DNA of 64,000 nt from Methylococcaceae bacterium UBA975 (GCA_002292375.1 DBBV01000018.1:351153-415152), one strand, 5' to 3'. Positions 8,249 to 16,922 are shown, counted from the stretch's first letter. Numbers and translations are program-made. The notes: a model not told the origin generated them from the letters alone.

Positions 8249-10212
8249 TATTTCTCCAACTCTTCTTGTTGTTCAATATCAACCAGTGCGACACCGACTT
8301 CTACTTGCTTATCAATACTGACATAAATGTCGCTGACCACGCCCGCTTGTTGCGCGGTTAGCTCCTGAAACATTTTCATCGACTCGAGAACCACCAATAA
8401 ATCGCCTTTATTGACCGTATCACCGACGCTCACTTTAATATCGGCAATCCGGCCACTCATTGGGGCCACTAAGTTAGCGCCTAATTCTTCGTTGCTGGTT
8501 TTTTCTGAAAATGAGCGTTTTTCAAATAACGCCACCTCTGATCGGTCATCTAAATAAAGCTGTTCCCCTTGTAAAGCAAGGCTTATGGATGATCGAATCC
8601 CATTGATTTGTAGCGATAATTGGCTGCTTGTTTCATTCGAAATAGTAATTTCTTGTGACTCAAAACCGTCACTGTCAACACGATAGACTTCGCCCTCTTG
8701 TGAGACTACCAGGTCACGTAACTCATCTTGAAAGGCTAAGCGTACCGGCCAGCTCAATACACCCGTGCTACGCCAGCCTGTAGCCCCCACAGTACGCGAC
8801 AATAAAATAGCGGCAACCGACCAAAGCGATTGCTGAGGCGAATAAGCCGTATCGGTTTCCTTGCTGGGTAAATACTGTTCTTCAATATAGCGGGTGGTGG
8901 CTTCACCTGCGGCAAACACCGGATCATTAACCAAGCCTAACAAAAACGTCTTATTTGAAGATAAACCCAGCAGTACGGTGTCTTTTAAACCCCGTTTTAA
9001 TCGCCTAATAGCTTCTTCGCGATTTTTACCATAACAAATCAGCTTGGCTAGCATCGAGTCATAATACGGGCTGATTTGCTGGCCTTTAACAATCCCTTCG
9101 TCCATTCGAATACCGGGGCCTTGTGGTGTAATCCACTCAAGCACCGTACCTGTTTGGGGAATAAAGCCGCCATCACAGTCTTCCGCATACAGACGTACTT
9201 CTATGGCGTGCCCTTGGTATTCAATTTGATCTTGTTGTAACGGCAGGTTTTCACCCGCGGCAACGCGCAACTGCCATTCGACCAGATCCAAACCGGTAAT
9301 AAACTCAGTCACCGGATGCTCAACTTGCAAGCGCGTGTTCATTTCTAAAAAGTAAAAATCTTGTTGCTGTGAGACTAAAAACTCAACCGTACCTGCACCA
9401 ACATAGTTAACTGCTTTGGCAGCCGACACGGCCGCTTCGCCCATTTGTTCGCGTAGTTCTGGGGTCATTATTGGCGCGGGCGCTTCTTCAATAACCTTTT
9501 GATTACGTCGTTGCATCGAGCAATCACGTTCGCCTAAGTACACGGTATTGCCGGCTTTGTCGGCAAACACTTGTATTTCGATATGCCGTGCATTCTCAAC
9601 ACACTTTTCCAATAATAATTCAGCCGAACCGAAGCTACTCAAGGCTTCTGCTCTGGCCGATTCAACTTCTGCTTGTAACTTGTCCGCCTGTCGAACCAAG
9701 CGAATACCTCGACCACCCCCACCAGCAGCAGCTTTAACCATCACTGGGTAACCGATCCGATCAGCTTCTTGTTGTAAGCGTTGGTCGTCTTCTGATGGGC
9801 CATCGTAGCCTGGCACCAAGGGCACATTAGCATCGATCATTTTATGCCGTGCGAGGGTTTTATTGCCCATCAAAGAAATCGCTTCCGCTGTCGGGCCAAT
9901 AAAGACTATGCCCTCTTGCAGGCAGCGTTGAGAAAACTCGCTCGATTCCGATAAAAACCCATACCCCGGGTGTATCGCATCAGCACCCGTTTGCTTAGCC
10001 GCGTTAATAATATGATCAATATTAAGATAGGATTGATCCACACTGGACGCACCAATGCATATGGCTTTATCGGCTAAGGATACGTGTAAGGCTTCACGAT
10101 CGGCTTCACTAAAAACAGCGACCGTTTCATAGCCCATACTTTTAGCCGTTTTGATAATTCGAACCGCAATTTCACCACGGTTGGCGATCAATAAAGTATT
10201 AAAATCATTCAT
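8248..10212 (-). CDS. Acyl-CoA carboxylase alpha subunit (biotin carboxylase + BCCP)
   Basis: A 654-residue alpha subunit of a methylcrotonyl/geranyl-CoA-type carboxylase. The biotin carboxylase domain begins LLIANRGEIAVRIIKTA and contains the glycine-rich ATP loop AAAGGGGRGIRLV, HIEIQVFAD and EMNTRLQVEHPVTE. A linker domain follows, then the biotinyl domain with ESMKM, placing the biotinylated Lys at about residue 613. The start overlaps the enoyl-CoA hydratase stop by 4 bp (ATGA). Together with the carboxyltransferase two genes upstream it would carboxylate a gamma-methyl group of an enoyl-CoA. The sequence does not let me choose between methylcrotonyl-CoA, geranyl-CoA and another substrate. 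Confidence 0.85.
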   Translation of the reverse strand: MNDFNTLLIANRGEIAVRIIKTAKSMGYETVAVFSEADREALHVSLADKAICIGASSVDQSYLNIDHIINAAKQTGADAIHPGYGFLSESSEFSQRCLQEGIVFIGPTAEAISLMGNKTLARHKMIDANVPLVPGYDGPSEDDQRLQQEADRIGYPVMVKAAAGGGGRGIRLVRQADKLQAEVESARAEALSSFGSAELLLEKCVENARHIEIQVFADKAGNTVYLGERDCSMQRRNQKVIEEAPAPIMTPELREQMGEAAVSAAKAVNYVGAGTVEFLVSQQQDFYFLEMNTRLQVEHPVTEFITGLDLVEWQLRVAAGENLPLQQDQIEYQGHAIEVRLYAEDCDGGFIPQTGTVLEWITPQGPGIRMDEGIVKGQQISPYYDSMLAKLICYGKNREEAIRRLKRGLKDTVLLGLSSNKTFLLGLVNDPVFAAGEATTRYIEEQYLPSKETDTAYSPQQSLWSVAAILLSRTVGATGWRSTGVLSWPVRLAFQDELRDLVVSQEGEVYRVDSDGFESQEITISNETSSQLSLQINGIRSSISLALQGEQLYLDDRSEVALFEKRSFSEKTSNEELGANLVAPMSGRIADIKVSVGDTVNKGDLLVVLESMKMFQELTAQQAGVVSDIYVSIDKQVEVGVALVDIEQQEELEK

Positions 10213-11021
10213 TTAGCTACCGTCCAAATCGGTTTTCTTTTTTCAACAAAAGCTTGCTGGCCTTCACGGCCTTCGTTTTGTTTATTTAATTCTGAAAAAA
10301 TATCAGCTGAGGTATTAATCATTGTTTCATCATCCAATTGGCCCACCTGCTGCATGATTTTTTTAGTCGCTGCACAAGCTTTAGGTCCACAGCGTTCGAC
10401 CTGCTGTAATACCGTTTCTAGCAATGCATCTAAGTCTGCATTAGTGTCGGCTAAGTATTGTGCTATGCCTATTTGACATGCCTGCTCGCCATTGATCCGC
10501 TCCGCCGTTAGTGCCATTTGCTTAGCCCGCGTTAAGCCAATCCGTTTAACCACATAAGGCGCAATCTGCGCGGGTGATATACCCAAGGTTGTTTCCGGCA
10601 TGCCGAGTTTTGCATCTTTGCTTACCAGCGTTAAGTCGGCTAAACAAGCCAAACCAAAACCACCGCCCATAGCGGCCCCTTCCACCACCACAATAAAGGT
10701 TTGCGGTAAGTTCCAGAATTTATTAAATAGTTGGCCCGAACGCACATTCCGATCGCGTGCCGGATCCGACGTTGGCGTTGCTGAATCGGTTTGTTTTTTA
10801 CGTTCTTTGATATCGCCGCCGGCACAAAAGTGGCCACCAGCACCTCTTAAAATAACGACCCTAATGTCGTCTGTACTGGCTAAAAAATCAGCGACTTGGT
10901 GTAACTCTTGAGCCATCTGGTTATTCATCGCATTGCGTTGTTCAGGCCGGTTGAGGGTAATAAACAAACGACCCGCCGTTGATGTTAGCAACAACATCTC
11001 TGTCTTCGGTAAAGTAAGCAT
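10209..11021 (-). CDS. Enoyl-CoA hydratase (AtuE/LiuC-like)
   Basis: Crotonase-fold hydratase, 270 residues from the ATG at 11021. This ATG immediately follows the carboxyltransferase stop (TAATATG) and is preferred over an in-frame start seven codons upstream. The first oxyanion-hole segment is HFCAGGDIKE, the second AAMGGGFGLACLADL, and one catalytic Glu lies in GMPETTLGISP. In Atu/Liu pathways this enzyme hydrates the glutaconyl-type product of the carboxylase. It is flanked on both sides by the two carboxylase subunits, an arrangement also seen in liu and atu operons. Confidence 0.85.
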   Translation of the reverse strand: MLTLPKTEMLLLTSTAGRLFITLNRPEQRNAMNNQMAQELHQVADFLASTDDIRVVILRGAGGHFCAGGDIKERKKQTDSATPTSDPARDRNVRSGQLFNKFWNLPQTFIVVVEGAAMGGGFGLACLADLTLVSKDAKLGMPETTLGISPAQIAPYVVKRIGLTRAKQMALTAERINGEQACQIGIAQYLADTNADLDALLETVLQQVERCGPKACAATKKIMQQVGQLDDETMINTSADIFSELNKQNEGREGQQAFVEKRKPIWTVAK

Positions 11022-11022
11022 A

Positions 11023-12642
11023 TTAAATTCTCGCGACGCCAAAGGTGTTTGAATCTAACCGCGTTTGCCGACCACGCACCACAATATCGAGTAACTCCGC
11101 CAATAAACGACGGCTCTTACGTGGGTCAATAATCCCTTCATCCCACACCACAGAGGTGCAATACAGCGCCGACGATACCTTGCCATAATAGTCAATAATC
11201 TCTTGATGCCGCTTGGCAGTAAAGGCTTCATCAATCGGTTGATTGTTGGCTTTTTGCTTGTTTTCATAAACAATCGACATAACAGTTGCCGCTTGCTCGC
11301 CGCCCATCACCGCTAAGGTATTAGTGGGCCATGCGAACAAAAACTCCGGTTCAAACGAGCGCCCCGACATGGCGTAATTGCCGGCACCAAAGGCACCACC
11401 AATATTCAGCGTTATTTTAGGTACTGTTGCATTGGCCACCGCCTGTATTAACTTGGCGCCATTTTTAATCATCCCCTGCTGTTCATGCTGCACACCGACA
11501 ATAAAACCGGTGGTATTTTGCAAGAAAATAATCGGTTTATTGGCTTGGCAACACAGTTGTATAAATTGCGTGGATTTTGCCGCGCCCTTATTGGTAATTG
11601 GCCCGTTATTGCCGATAAAGGCACAGGCCTGACCTTCAATTTCTGCAAAGCCGCAAATCGTAAAGCCGTCATAATTGGCTTTAAATTCAACAAAATCAGA
11701 ATCATCCACTAATCGCGCAATAATTTCGCGGCAGTCATAAGGCTTTTTATAGTCAACCGGCACGATACCGCACAACTCGTCTATATCGTAACGCGGTTCT
11801 TTGTAGGGTGTAGCTTGGCTCAGTGGTAGGCGTTCATTCCAATGCAAACTTTTAACCACCTCACGTGCCATTTCAATCGCGTGCGCATCATCCTCGGCTA
11901 AGTATTCAGCCAGACCTGACTCTCTTGCGTGCATTTCTGCGCCGCCCAGCTCTTCTTCCTCGGCTATTTCACCGGTCGCTGCTTTTAATAACGGCGGCCC
12001 CGCTAAATAGGCGCGCGCCTTGTCTTTTACCATCACCACGTAATCAGACATCCCCGGGATATAAGCACCACCAGCAGTAGATGCACCGTGCACAACGGTA
12101 ATCTGTGGAATGCCCGCTGCGGACGCTTCTGCTTGCGACTTAAAGCGGTGCCCTGCCAGATTAAAGCCCAAGTGTTGCAGTAATAAGTTACCCCCACCGC
12201 TTTGCACTAAACAAATAAACGGCAGCCTCGCTGCTCTAGCAATCTCTTGCGCACGGCGTAATTTTTCGTAAGCGTGCGGCATATTGGTACCGGCTTTAAT
12301 CGCTGCATCATTGATGTAAACCATACAACGTGTATTTTCTACAAAACCAATACCGACAATGATCGCGGCACCGTATACATTGTCCTCACCGTCATCATCA
12401 TGTTGACCGAATCCAGCCAGGGTGCTTAATTCAATAAAACTAGCACCTGGATCAAGTAAAAGCTGTAAACGGGCACGGGGTAATAACTGCCCTCGCTTTG
12501 CAAACAAGGCGGCTTTTTTATTAGAAGATAGATGAACTTTGTCTTCCAACTCATTGATTTTACTTATTAGATCAAGCAGTTCTTCACGGTTCTTTTTATA
12601 CGAATCAGTTTGCGTATTAACTTTAGTTTGGATAACGGCCAT
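11023..12642 (-). CDS. Acyl-CoA carboxylase beta subunit (carboxyltransferase)
   Basis: A 539-residue carboxyltransferase of the MCC/GCC type, with both halves present: the N-domain with VVHGASTAGGAYIPGMSDY and AYLAGPPLLKAATGE, and the C-domain with IGNNGPITNKGAAKSTQFIQ, QNTTGFIVG and AFGAGNYAMSGR. AGPPLLKAATGE is typical of methylcrotonyl-CoA and geranyl-CoA carboxylases. Just before it, the usual (F/Y)(F/Y)NQA stretch reads FKSQAEAS, an unusual substitution near the acyl pocket region. It starts 7 bp after the AtuD-like gene. It should form a holoenzyme with the biotin subunit encoded at 8248-10212. Confidence 0.85.
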   Translation of the reverse strand: MAVIQTKVNTQTDSYKKNREELLDLISKINELEDKVHLSSNKKAALFAKRGQLLPRARLQLLLDPGASFIELSTLAGFGQHDDDGEDNVYGAAIIVGIGFVENTRCMVYINDAAIKAGTNMPHAYEKLRRAQEIARAARLPFICLVQSGGGNLLLQHLGFNLAGHRFKSQAEASAAGIPQITVVHGASTAGGAYIPGMSDYVVMVKDKARAYLAGPPLLKAATGEIAEEEELGGAEMHARESGLAEYLAEDDAHAIEMAREVVKSLHWNERLPLSQATPYKEPRYDIDELCGIVPVDYKKPYDCREIIARLVDDSDFVEFKANYDGFTICGFAEIEGQACAFIGNNGPITNKGAAKSTQFIQLCCQANKPIIFLQNTTGFIVGVQHEQQGMIKNGAKLIQAVANATVPKITLNIGGAFGAGNYAMSGRSFEPEFLFAWPTNTLAVMGGEQAATVMSIVYENKQKANNQPIDEAFTAKRHQEIIDYYGKVSSALYCTSVVWDEGIIDPRKSRRLLAELLDIVVRGRQTRLDSNTFGVARI

Positions 12643-12649
12643 AAGATTT

Positions 12650-13810
12650 TTACTTTAAAGATGATGGGTGAATGCCCATCCGTTTTGAGATGATTTCTAG
12701 CATGACTTCATTCGCCCCGCCACCAATGGAACACAAGCGGGTATCACGAAAGATCCGACTAATCACGTTGTCCCACATAAAGCCTTGTCCGCCCCAATAT
12801 TGTAAGCAGGCAGAAGGAATTGTTTGGCCTAATGCGCCGACTTTAAATTTAGCCATTGACGTTAGCATATCCACGTCTTCGCCTAAGATATACCGTTCAC
12901 AGGCTTGATAAATAAGCGCGCGGGTTGCCTGAATTTCTGTTTCCATTTCAGCCAATTTAAAATAAATTTCCTGATTGGCGATTAACGGCTTGCCGAACGC
13001 TTTACGCTGCTTGGTGTATTCCACCGTCACTTTTATCGCATCGTGTATTTGGCTGAGGTATTTGGACATGGCGAAAAAGCGTTCCTCTTGAAACTGCTTC
13101 ATCTGGTAAATAAAGCCTTGCCCTTCTTCACCGATTAAATGGCTAACAGGCACTCGAACGTCATCAAAAAATAGGGGCGCGGTGTCAGAACTGTGGGCGC
13201 CAAGTTTTTTCAGGCGTTTACCACGGGTAACCCCTTTTGCATCAAGCGGTACGATAATCAGTGATTTATTTTTATGCGGCGCATTCTCGGTGCCGGTATT
13301 ACACAATAAGCACACCCAATCGGCCTGTGTAGAGGTGGTAATCCACATTTTACTGCCGTTAATGACGTACTCATCACCGACCCGTCGTGCGTTCGTTTTA
13401 ATCGACGCCACATCAGACCCGGCGCCTTCTTCACTGACGCCGATACAACCGACCGAATCACCGGCAATAGCCGGGGCAAGAAAGTTTCGTTTAAGCTCAT
13501 CGCTGCCATAATTGGCCAATGCCGGGGTACACATATCGGTTTGTACGCCAATGGCGGTGGAAATGCCGGAGCACTTAATACGCCCCACTTCTTCGGCAAA
13601 AACCAAGGCATAGGAATAATCCAACCCTAAACCGCCCCATTTTTCTTCTTTGTTGATACCCAAAAAGCCGGCATCCGCCATTTTTTTGAACAAGTCATGC
13701 GCAGGAAAAATACCGGCCTCTTCCCACTCATCTACATGGGGATTAATTTCTCGTTCGACGAATTTTGCTACCGATTCACGTAGCATATTGTGTTCTTGAG
13801 TAAACAGCAT
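12650..13810 (-). CDS. Acyl-CoA dehydrogenase, citronellyl-CoA dehydrogenase (AtuD)-like
   Basis: A 386-residue acyl-CoA dehydrogenase and first gene of the leftward operon. The pattern IGVQTDMCTPALANYGSDEL, VSEEGAGSDVA and WGGQGFMWDN matches the AtuD/isovaleryl-CoA dehydrogenase branch. The MCAD-type base position reads IGGGANE, with no Glu, but Glu243 in FQEERFF sits directly before Arg where isovaleryl-CoA dehydrogenase carries its base. It should oxidise a beta-methyl-branched acyl-CoA to the enoyl-CoA that the carboxylase uses. The start at 13810 is the first codon downstream of a sigma70-like promoter in the divergent gap. Confidence 0.8.
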   Translation of the reverse strand: MLFTQEHNMLRESVAKFVEREINPHVDEWEEAGIFPAHDLFKKMADAGFLGINKEEKWGGLGLDYSYALVFAEEVGRIKCSGISTAIGVQTDMCTPALANYGSDELKRNFLAPAIAGDSVGCIGVSEEGAGSDVASIKTNARRVGDEYVINGSKMWITTSTQADWVCLLCNTGTENAPHKNKSLIIVPLDAKGVTRGKRLKKLGAHSSDTAPLFFDDVRVPVSHLIGEEGQGFIYQMKQFQEERFFAMSKYLSQIHDAIKVTVEYTKQRKAFGKPLIANQEIYFKLAEMETEIQATRALIYQACERYILGEDVDMLTSMAKFKVGALGQTIPSACLQYWGGQGFMWDNVISRIFRDTRLCSIGGGANEVMLEIISKRMGIHPSSLK

Positions 13811-13838
13811 GACTTAATCAACCCTTCGTTGTTTTATT

Positions 13839-13884
13839 GAGGCCCTCAGTATAAACAAAAATTACTCGAACTAACAACTGTTAG
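13839..13884 (-). promoter_or_regulatory. Leftward sigma70 promoter with palindromic operator
   Basis: On the minus strand a -35 TTGTTA (13872-13877) is followed after exactly 17 bp by a -10 TATACT (13849-13854), reading into the AtuD-like gene. The palindrome CTAACA-AC-TGTTAG (13871-13884) covers the -35 box. A second small palindrome, TGAGG-C-CCTCA (13839-13849), overlaps the downstream edge of the -10. This suggests repressor control, as AtuR (TetR family) does in Pseudomonas; the regulator itself is not in the window. For the rightward genes a possible -10 TAGAAT lies at 13914-13919. Confidence 0.6.
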
Positions 13885-13956
13885 ATTAATTCCTTAGGCT
13901 AATCATTTTGCGATAGAATTAACCCTAATATTTATTCAGCTTTTTGGAGCCACGGC

Positions 13957-14823
13957 ATGTACCAATCCATTTATAAACCTACGTTATTCGCAGATAAAGT
14001 CATTATCGTTACCGGTGCCGGCAGCGGCATTGGTCGTTGCACAGCCCACGAATTAGCTGCCCTAGGCGCGCACGTGGTGTTAATTGGCCGTAATATCGAC
14101 AAACTAAAAAATGTCGCCGCTGAGCTGCAGGCCGAAGATTACCCTTGCGATTATTACTCGATGGATATTCGAGACTCACAGGCGATTAGGGATACCTTAA
14201 CGCTGATCCTCGACAAACACGGCCGTTTAGATGGCTTGGTGAATAATGCCGGTGGACAATTTCCTTCCTCGCTGGAAAACATCAGCGATAACGGTTGGGA
14301 CGCGGTGATCCGCAATAACCTTAACGGCGGCTTTTACATGATGCGTGAAGCCTACAATATGTACATGAAGCAACACGGCGGTTCTATTGTAAACATCGTT
14401 GCCAGTGTCGCCCACGGTATGCCACATATGGGACATACCGGCGCTGCCCGTGCAGGCATGATTAACCTGACCGAAACCGCCGCACTGGAATGGGTGCACT
14501 CAGGCGTTCGTGTTAATGCCGTTGCACCCGGTTCTGTGGCATCCAGTGGTATGGAAACCTACCCGGACGACTTTAAGCAAAAGCTGAAAAAGCGCCGTCA
14601 CCAAGTACCGATGAAACGCCAAGCTACCGAGGCAGAAATATCATCGGCCATTGTGTATTTACTGTCTGACGGCGCCGCCTATATTACTGGCCACACCATG
14701 GACGTAGACGGCGGCTTACCGCTGGCTAAAGAAAACTGGCCTGTACCAGAGCATAAAAACTGCAAGCCTTACCATGGCTTTCACCTGTATACCGCACCGG
14801 CTTTTTTAGACACCGATGAATAA
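13957..14823 (+). CDS. SDR-family oxidoreductase, PECR/dienoyl-CoA-reductase-like
   Basis: A 288-residue short-chain dehydrogenase/reductase. The Rossmann motif TGAGSGIGRCTA (residues 19-30) and LVNNAGGQ are intact. The usual YxxxK active site is absent: the segment reads HMGHTGAARAGMINLTE, which matches peroxisomal trans-2-enoyl-CoA reductase and resembles 2,4-dienoyl-CoA reductases. A role in reducing an enoyl- or dienoyl-CoA is therefore more likely than alcohol oxidation. A TGGAG ribosome-binding site precedes the start. It heads the divergent operon with the ACAD-like, MoxR and VWA genes. SDRs (AtuB, AtuG) also belong to the atu cluster of Pseudomonas. Confidence 0.8.
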   Translation: MYQSIYKPTLFADKVIIVTGAGSGIGRCTAHELAALGAHVVLIGRNIDKLKNVAAELQAEDYPCDYYSMDIRDSQAIRDTLTLILDKHGRLDGLVNNAGGQFPSSLENISDNGWDAVIRNNLNGGFYMMREAYNMYMKQHGGSIVNIVASVAHGMPHMGHTGAARAGMINLTETAALEWVHSGVRVNAVAPGSVASSGMETYPDDFKQKLKKRRHQVPMKRQATEAEISSAIVYLLSDGAAYITGHTMDVDGGLPLAKENWPVPEHKNCKPYHGFHLYTAPAFLDTDE

Positions 14824-14853
14824 GTTTATTGCGCTCTAGAAGCCGATCAAGGT

Positions 14854-15960
14854 ATGACTAAGCTAAACGATAAAGCGCCTTCGCTCGCAACAACACTTGC
14901 CCACTTGTTACGGCAAGAACCTGAGTTATTGTCGTTTGATAGTGCGCGTTTAGCCAACGCGCTATGGCAACGTATGGCGGATGAAAAAATACTCACCCCG
15001 CGGCTCAGTACGCCAACAAACACGCAAACCTACCCCTATACCGAGATAGTTAAAGCCGCCGCATACTTAAGCCATCAGTCGGGGCTGCCTGGGCTGGCGA
15101 TGACCTGGCTAGCCCAACAGCGGCTTATCGAAATAATCGCGCAGTGTGAAAATAGCGTGATAAAAGACACCTATTTGGCCGATTTAATAGCCGGTAACAC
15201 GCTGTCCGCCTTGGCCGTGTCCGAACCCAAGGTGGGCGCGCACCCCAAACACCTCAACACGCGCGCTGATAAAGTCGGCGATACATACCGCCTTAATGGT
15301 GAAAAAACCTACGTCACCAACGGCTTAAACGCGGCGTTTTTTATTGTGTTTGCAATAACTGACGTGGTTGATAAACGTAAGCAATTTACCGCCTTTATTG
15401 TGCCCAAGGACAGCAAAGGCCTAAGCATTAGCCCACTGCACGGCTTTGATGCTTTAAAACCATCGACCCATTGCACCCTGTTACTTGACGATTGCGAACT
15501 GCCCGATTCGCATATTTTAGGTGATATCGGTAAGGCCTTTGACGACATTTCTAAACCGTTTCGTGAATACGAAGATGTTATGATGCTCGCGCCACTAGCC
15601 GGTGCCATGCAATCGCTTATTGACCAGCTATGCGCGCACGATGCCGAACTGATAGCCAACGATAACTTAGGCCAGTTATTAGCCATTACCGAGTCGGTCG
15701 AGGTGCTTAGCAGCCAAGCGGCTAGTCAATTAGAGCAAGCCAATCCGCACACAAACCCTATTTCACTGATTATTACTGGGCGCTTACTGGTGGAGCATTT
15801 CAACCAGACCATCAAACAACTGAGCGCAGAACAGCCGCTCAATGACGCCATCAAACGGCTGATTAAGGACATCGAGGTACTGAGCAATATCGCCCAATCA
15901 GTGAACAAGATTAAACAGATTAACTTAGCCATACATTATCGACAGCAAGAGCTTACATAG
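14854..15960 (+). CDS. Degenerate acyl-CoA-dehydrogenase-like protein
   Basis: A 368-residue protein with recognisable acyl-CoA dehydrogenase N-terminal and middle domains: LSALAVSEPKVGAHPKHL (in place of the usual TEPxxGSD), YRLNGEKTYVTNG, FIVPKDSKGLSI and the CELPDSHILG beta-domain segment. The C-terminal third is helical but shows no GGxGY, no RDxR and no YEGT-type base, so dehydrogenase catalysis is doubtful. It lies 30 bp after the SDR and 8 bp before the MoxR gene. It could be a non-catalytic partner, or the client of the AAA/VWA pair that follows; both are guesses. Confidence 0.7.
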   Translation: MTKLNDKAPSLATTLAHLLRQEPELLSFDSARLANALWQRMADEKILTPRLSTPTNTQTYPYTEIVKAAAYLSHQSGLPGLAMTWLAQQRLIEIIAQCENSVIKDTYLADLIAGNTLSALAVSEPKVGAHPKHLNTRADKVGDTYRLNGEKTYVTNGLNAAFFIVFAITDVVDKRKQFTAFIVPKDSKGLSISPLHGFDALKPSTHCTLLLDDCELPDSHILGDIGKAFDDISKPFREYEDVMMLAPLAGAMQSLIDQLCAHDAELIANDNLGQLLAITESVEVLSSQAASQLEQANPHTNPISLIITGRLLVEHFNQTIKQLSAEQPLNDAIKRLIKDIEVLSNIAQSVNKIKQINLAIHYRQQELT

Positions 15961-15968
15961 GACACAAA

Positions 15969-16910
15969 ATGAAAGATTTATACGACACCCGTTTTCAATC
16001 GGTTAAAGAGATTCAACAAGAGTTTGAGAGCCACCAATACATTTGTAATACACAAATAGCCACCTGTGTTTACATTGCACACAACCTACAAAAACCGATC
16101 ATGGTCGAAGGCCCTGCCGGGGTTGGTAAAACCGAATTAGCCAAAACAACCGCCGAGATTTTAGGCGTGCCGCTGGTGCGATTGCAATGCTACGAAGGGC
16201 TGGACGAGTCCAAAGCATTGTACGAATGGAAATACGGCAAACAGTTGCTGTACACGCAATTGCTGAAAGATAAACTCGGCGATGTGCTCGATGGCGCCGT
16301 GGGTTTAAGCCAATCGATGGTTAAGCTACAAAACCATGAAGACCTGTTTTTTTCTGAAGGCTTTTTAGAGCCCAGGCCCTTATATAAGGCCCTGCAAGAA
16401 GAGCACGGCTGCGTCTTATTGATTGATGAAATCGATAAGTCTGACCACGAGTTTGAAGCCTTTCTGCTTGAAATCTTATCCGAGTTTCAAGTATCCATTC
16501 CTGAACTGGGCACCTTAAAGGCAAAAATAAAGCCGCTGGTGTTTTTAACCAGTAATAACACCCGTGAAATGAGCGACGCCTTAAAACGCCGCTGTTTGCA
16601 CCTGCATATCGACTTTCCAGACGAGCAGCTGGAGCGCCGCATTCTTCATAAACGCGTACCCGAGCTGTCGGCCAACCTGACTAAAGAAGTGGTCTCATTT
16701 ATTCAACAAATACGCGAGCTAGACCTTAAAAAAGCGCCGTCTGTGGCCGAAAGTATCGATTGGGCTAAAACCTTATTGCTGTTGCACGCCGAGCATTTAG
16801 ATACCGCAATGGTTAAAGACACCTTAAACGTTATTTTAAAATTTGAGGACGACATAGCCGCCGTTAACGAACAAGCCGCAAAATTTATTAAAAAAGCCAA
16901 GGCTCAATAA
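15969..16910 (+). CDS. MoxR/CoxD-type AAA+ ATPase
   Basis: A 313-residue MoxR-family AAA+ ATPase. Walker A is GPAGVGKTEL (about residues 48-57), Walker B is VLLIDEIDK (149-157) followed by SDHEFEAFLLEILSEFQVSI, and sensor 1 is TSNNTREMSDALKRRC. The pattern is that of CoxD, the ATPase needed for maturing the Mo/Cu site of CO dehydrogenase. MoxR proteins work with VWA partners as chaperones or cofactor-inserting machines. The VWA partner is encoded 12 bp downstream. No molybdenum enzyme is encoded beside it, so its client is unknown. Confidence 0.85.
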   Translation: MKDLYDTRFQSVKEIQQEFESHQYICNTQIATCVYIAHNLQKPIMVEGPAGVGKTELAKTTAEILGVPLVRLQCYEGLDESKALYEWKYGKQLLYTQLLKDKLGDVLDGAVGLSQSMVKLQNHEDLFFSEGFLEPRPLYKALQEEHGCVLLIDEIDKSDHEFEAFLLEILSEFQVSIPELGTLKAKIKPLVFLTSNNTREMSDALKRRCLHLHIDFPDEQLERRILHKRVPELSANLTKEVVSFIQQIRELDLKKAPSVAESIDWAKTLLLLHAEHLDTAMVKDTLNVILKFEDDIAAVNEQAAKFIKKAKAQ

Positions 16911-16922
16911 GCGCCCAGTCGT

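Noticed and set aside
8248..12642. Naming the carboxylase a leucine-pathway methylcrotonyl-CoA carboxylase (liuBD)
   Set aside because: There is no HMG-CoA lyase (LiuE), while AtuA- and AtuD-like genes are present; motifs alone do not settle the substrate, so no symbol was given.
14854..15960. Pseudogene call for the acyl-CoA-dehydrogenase-like gene
   Set aside because: The frame is intact, of normal length and tightly spaced in an operon; divergence of the C-terminus looks like a change of role and not decay.
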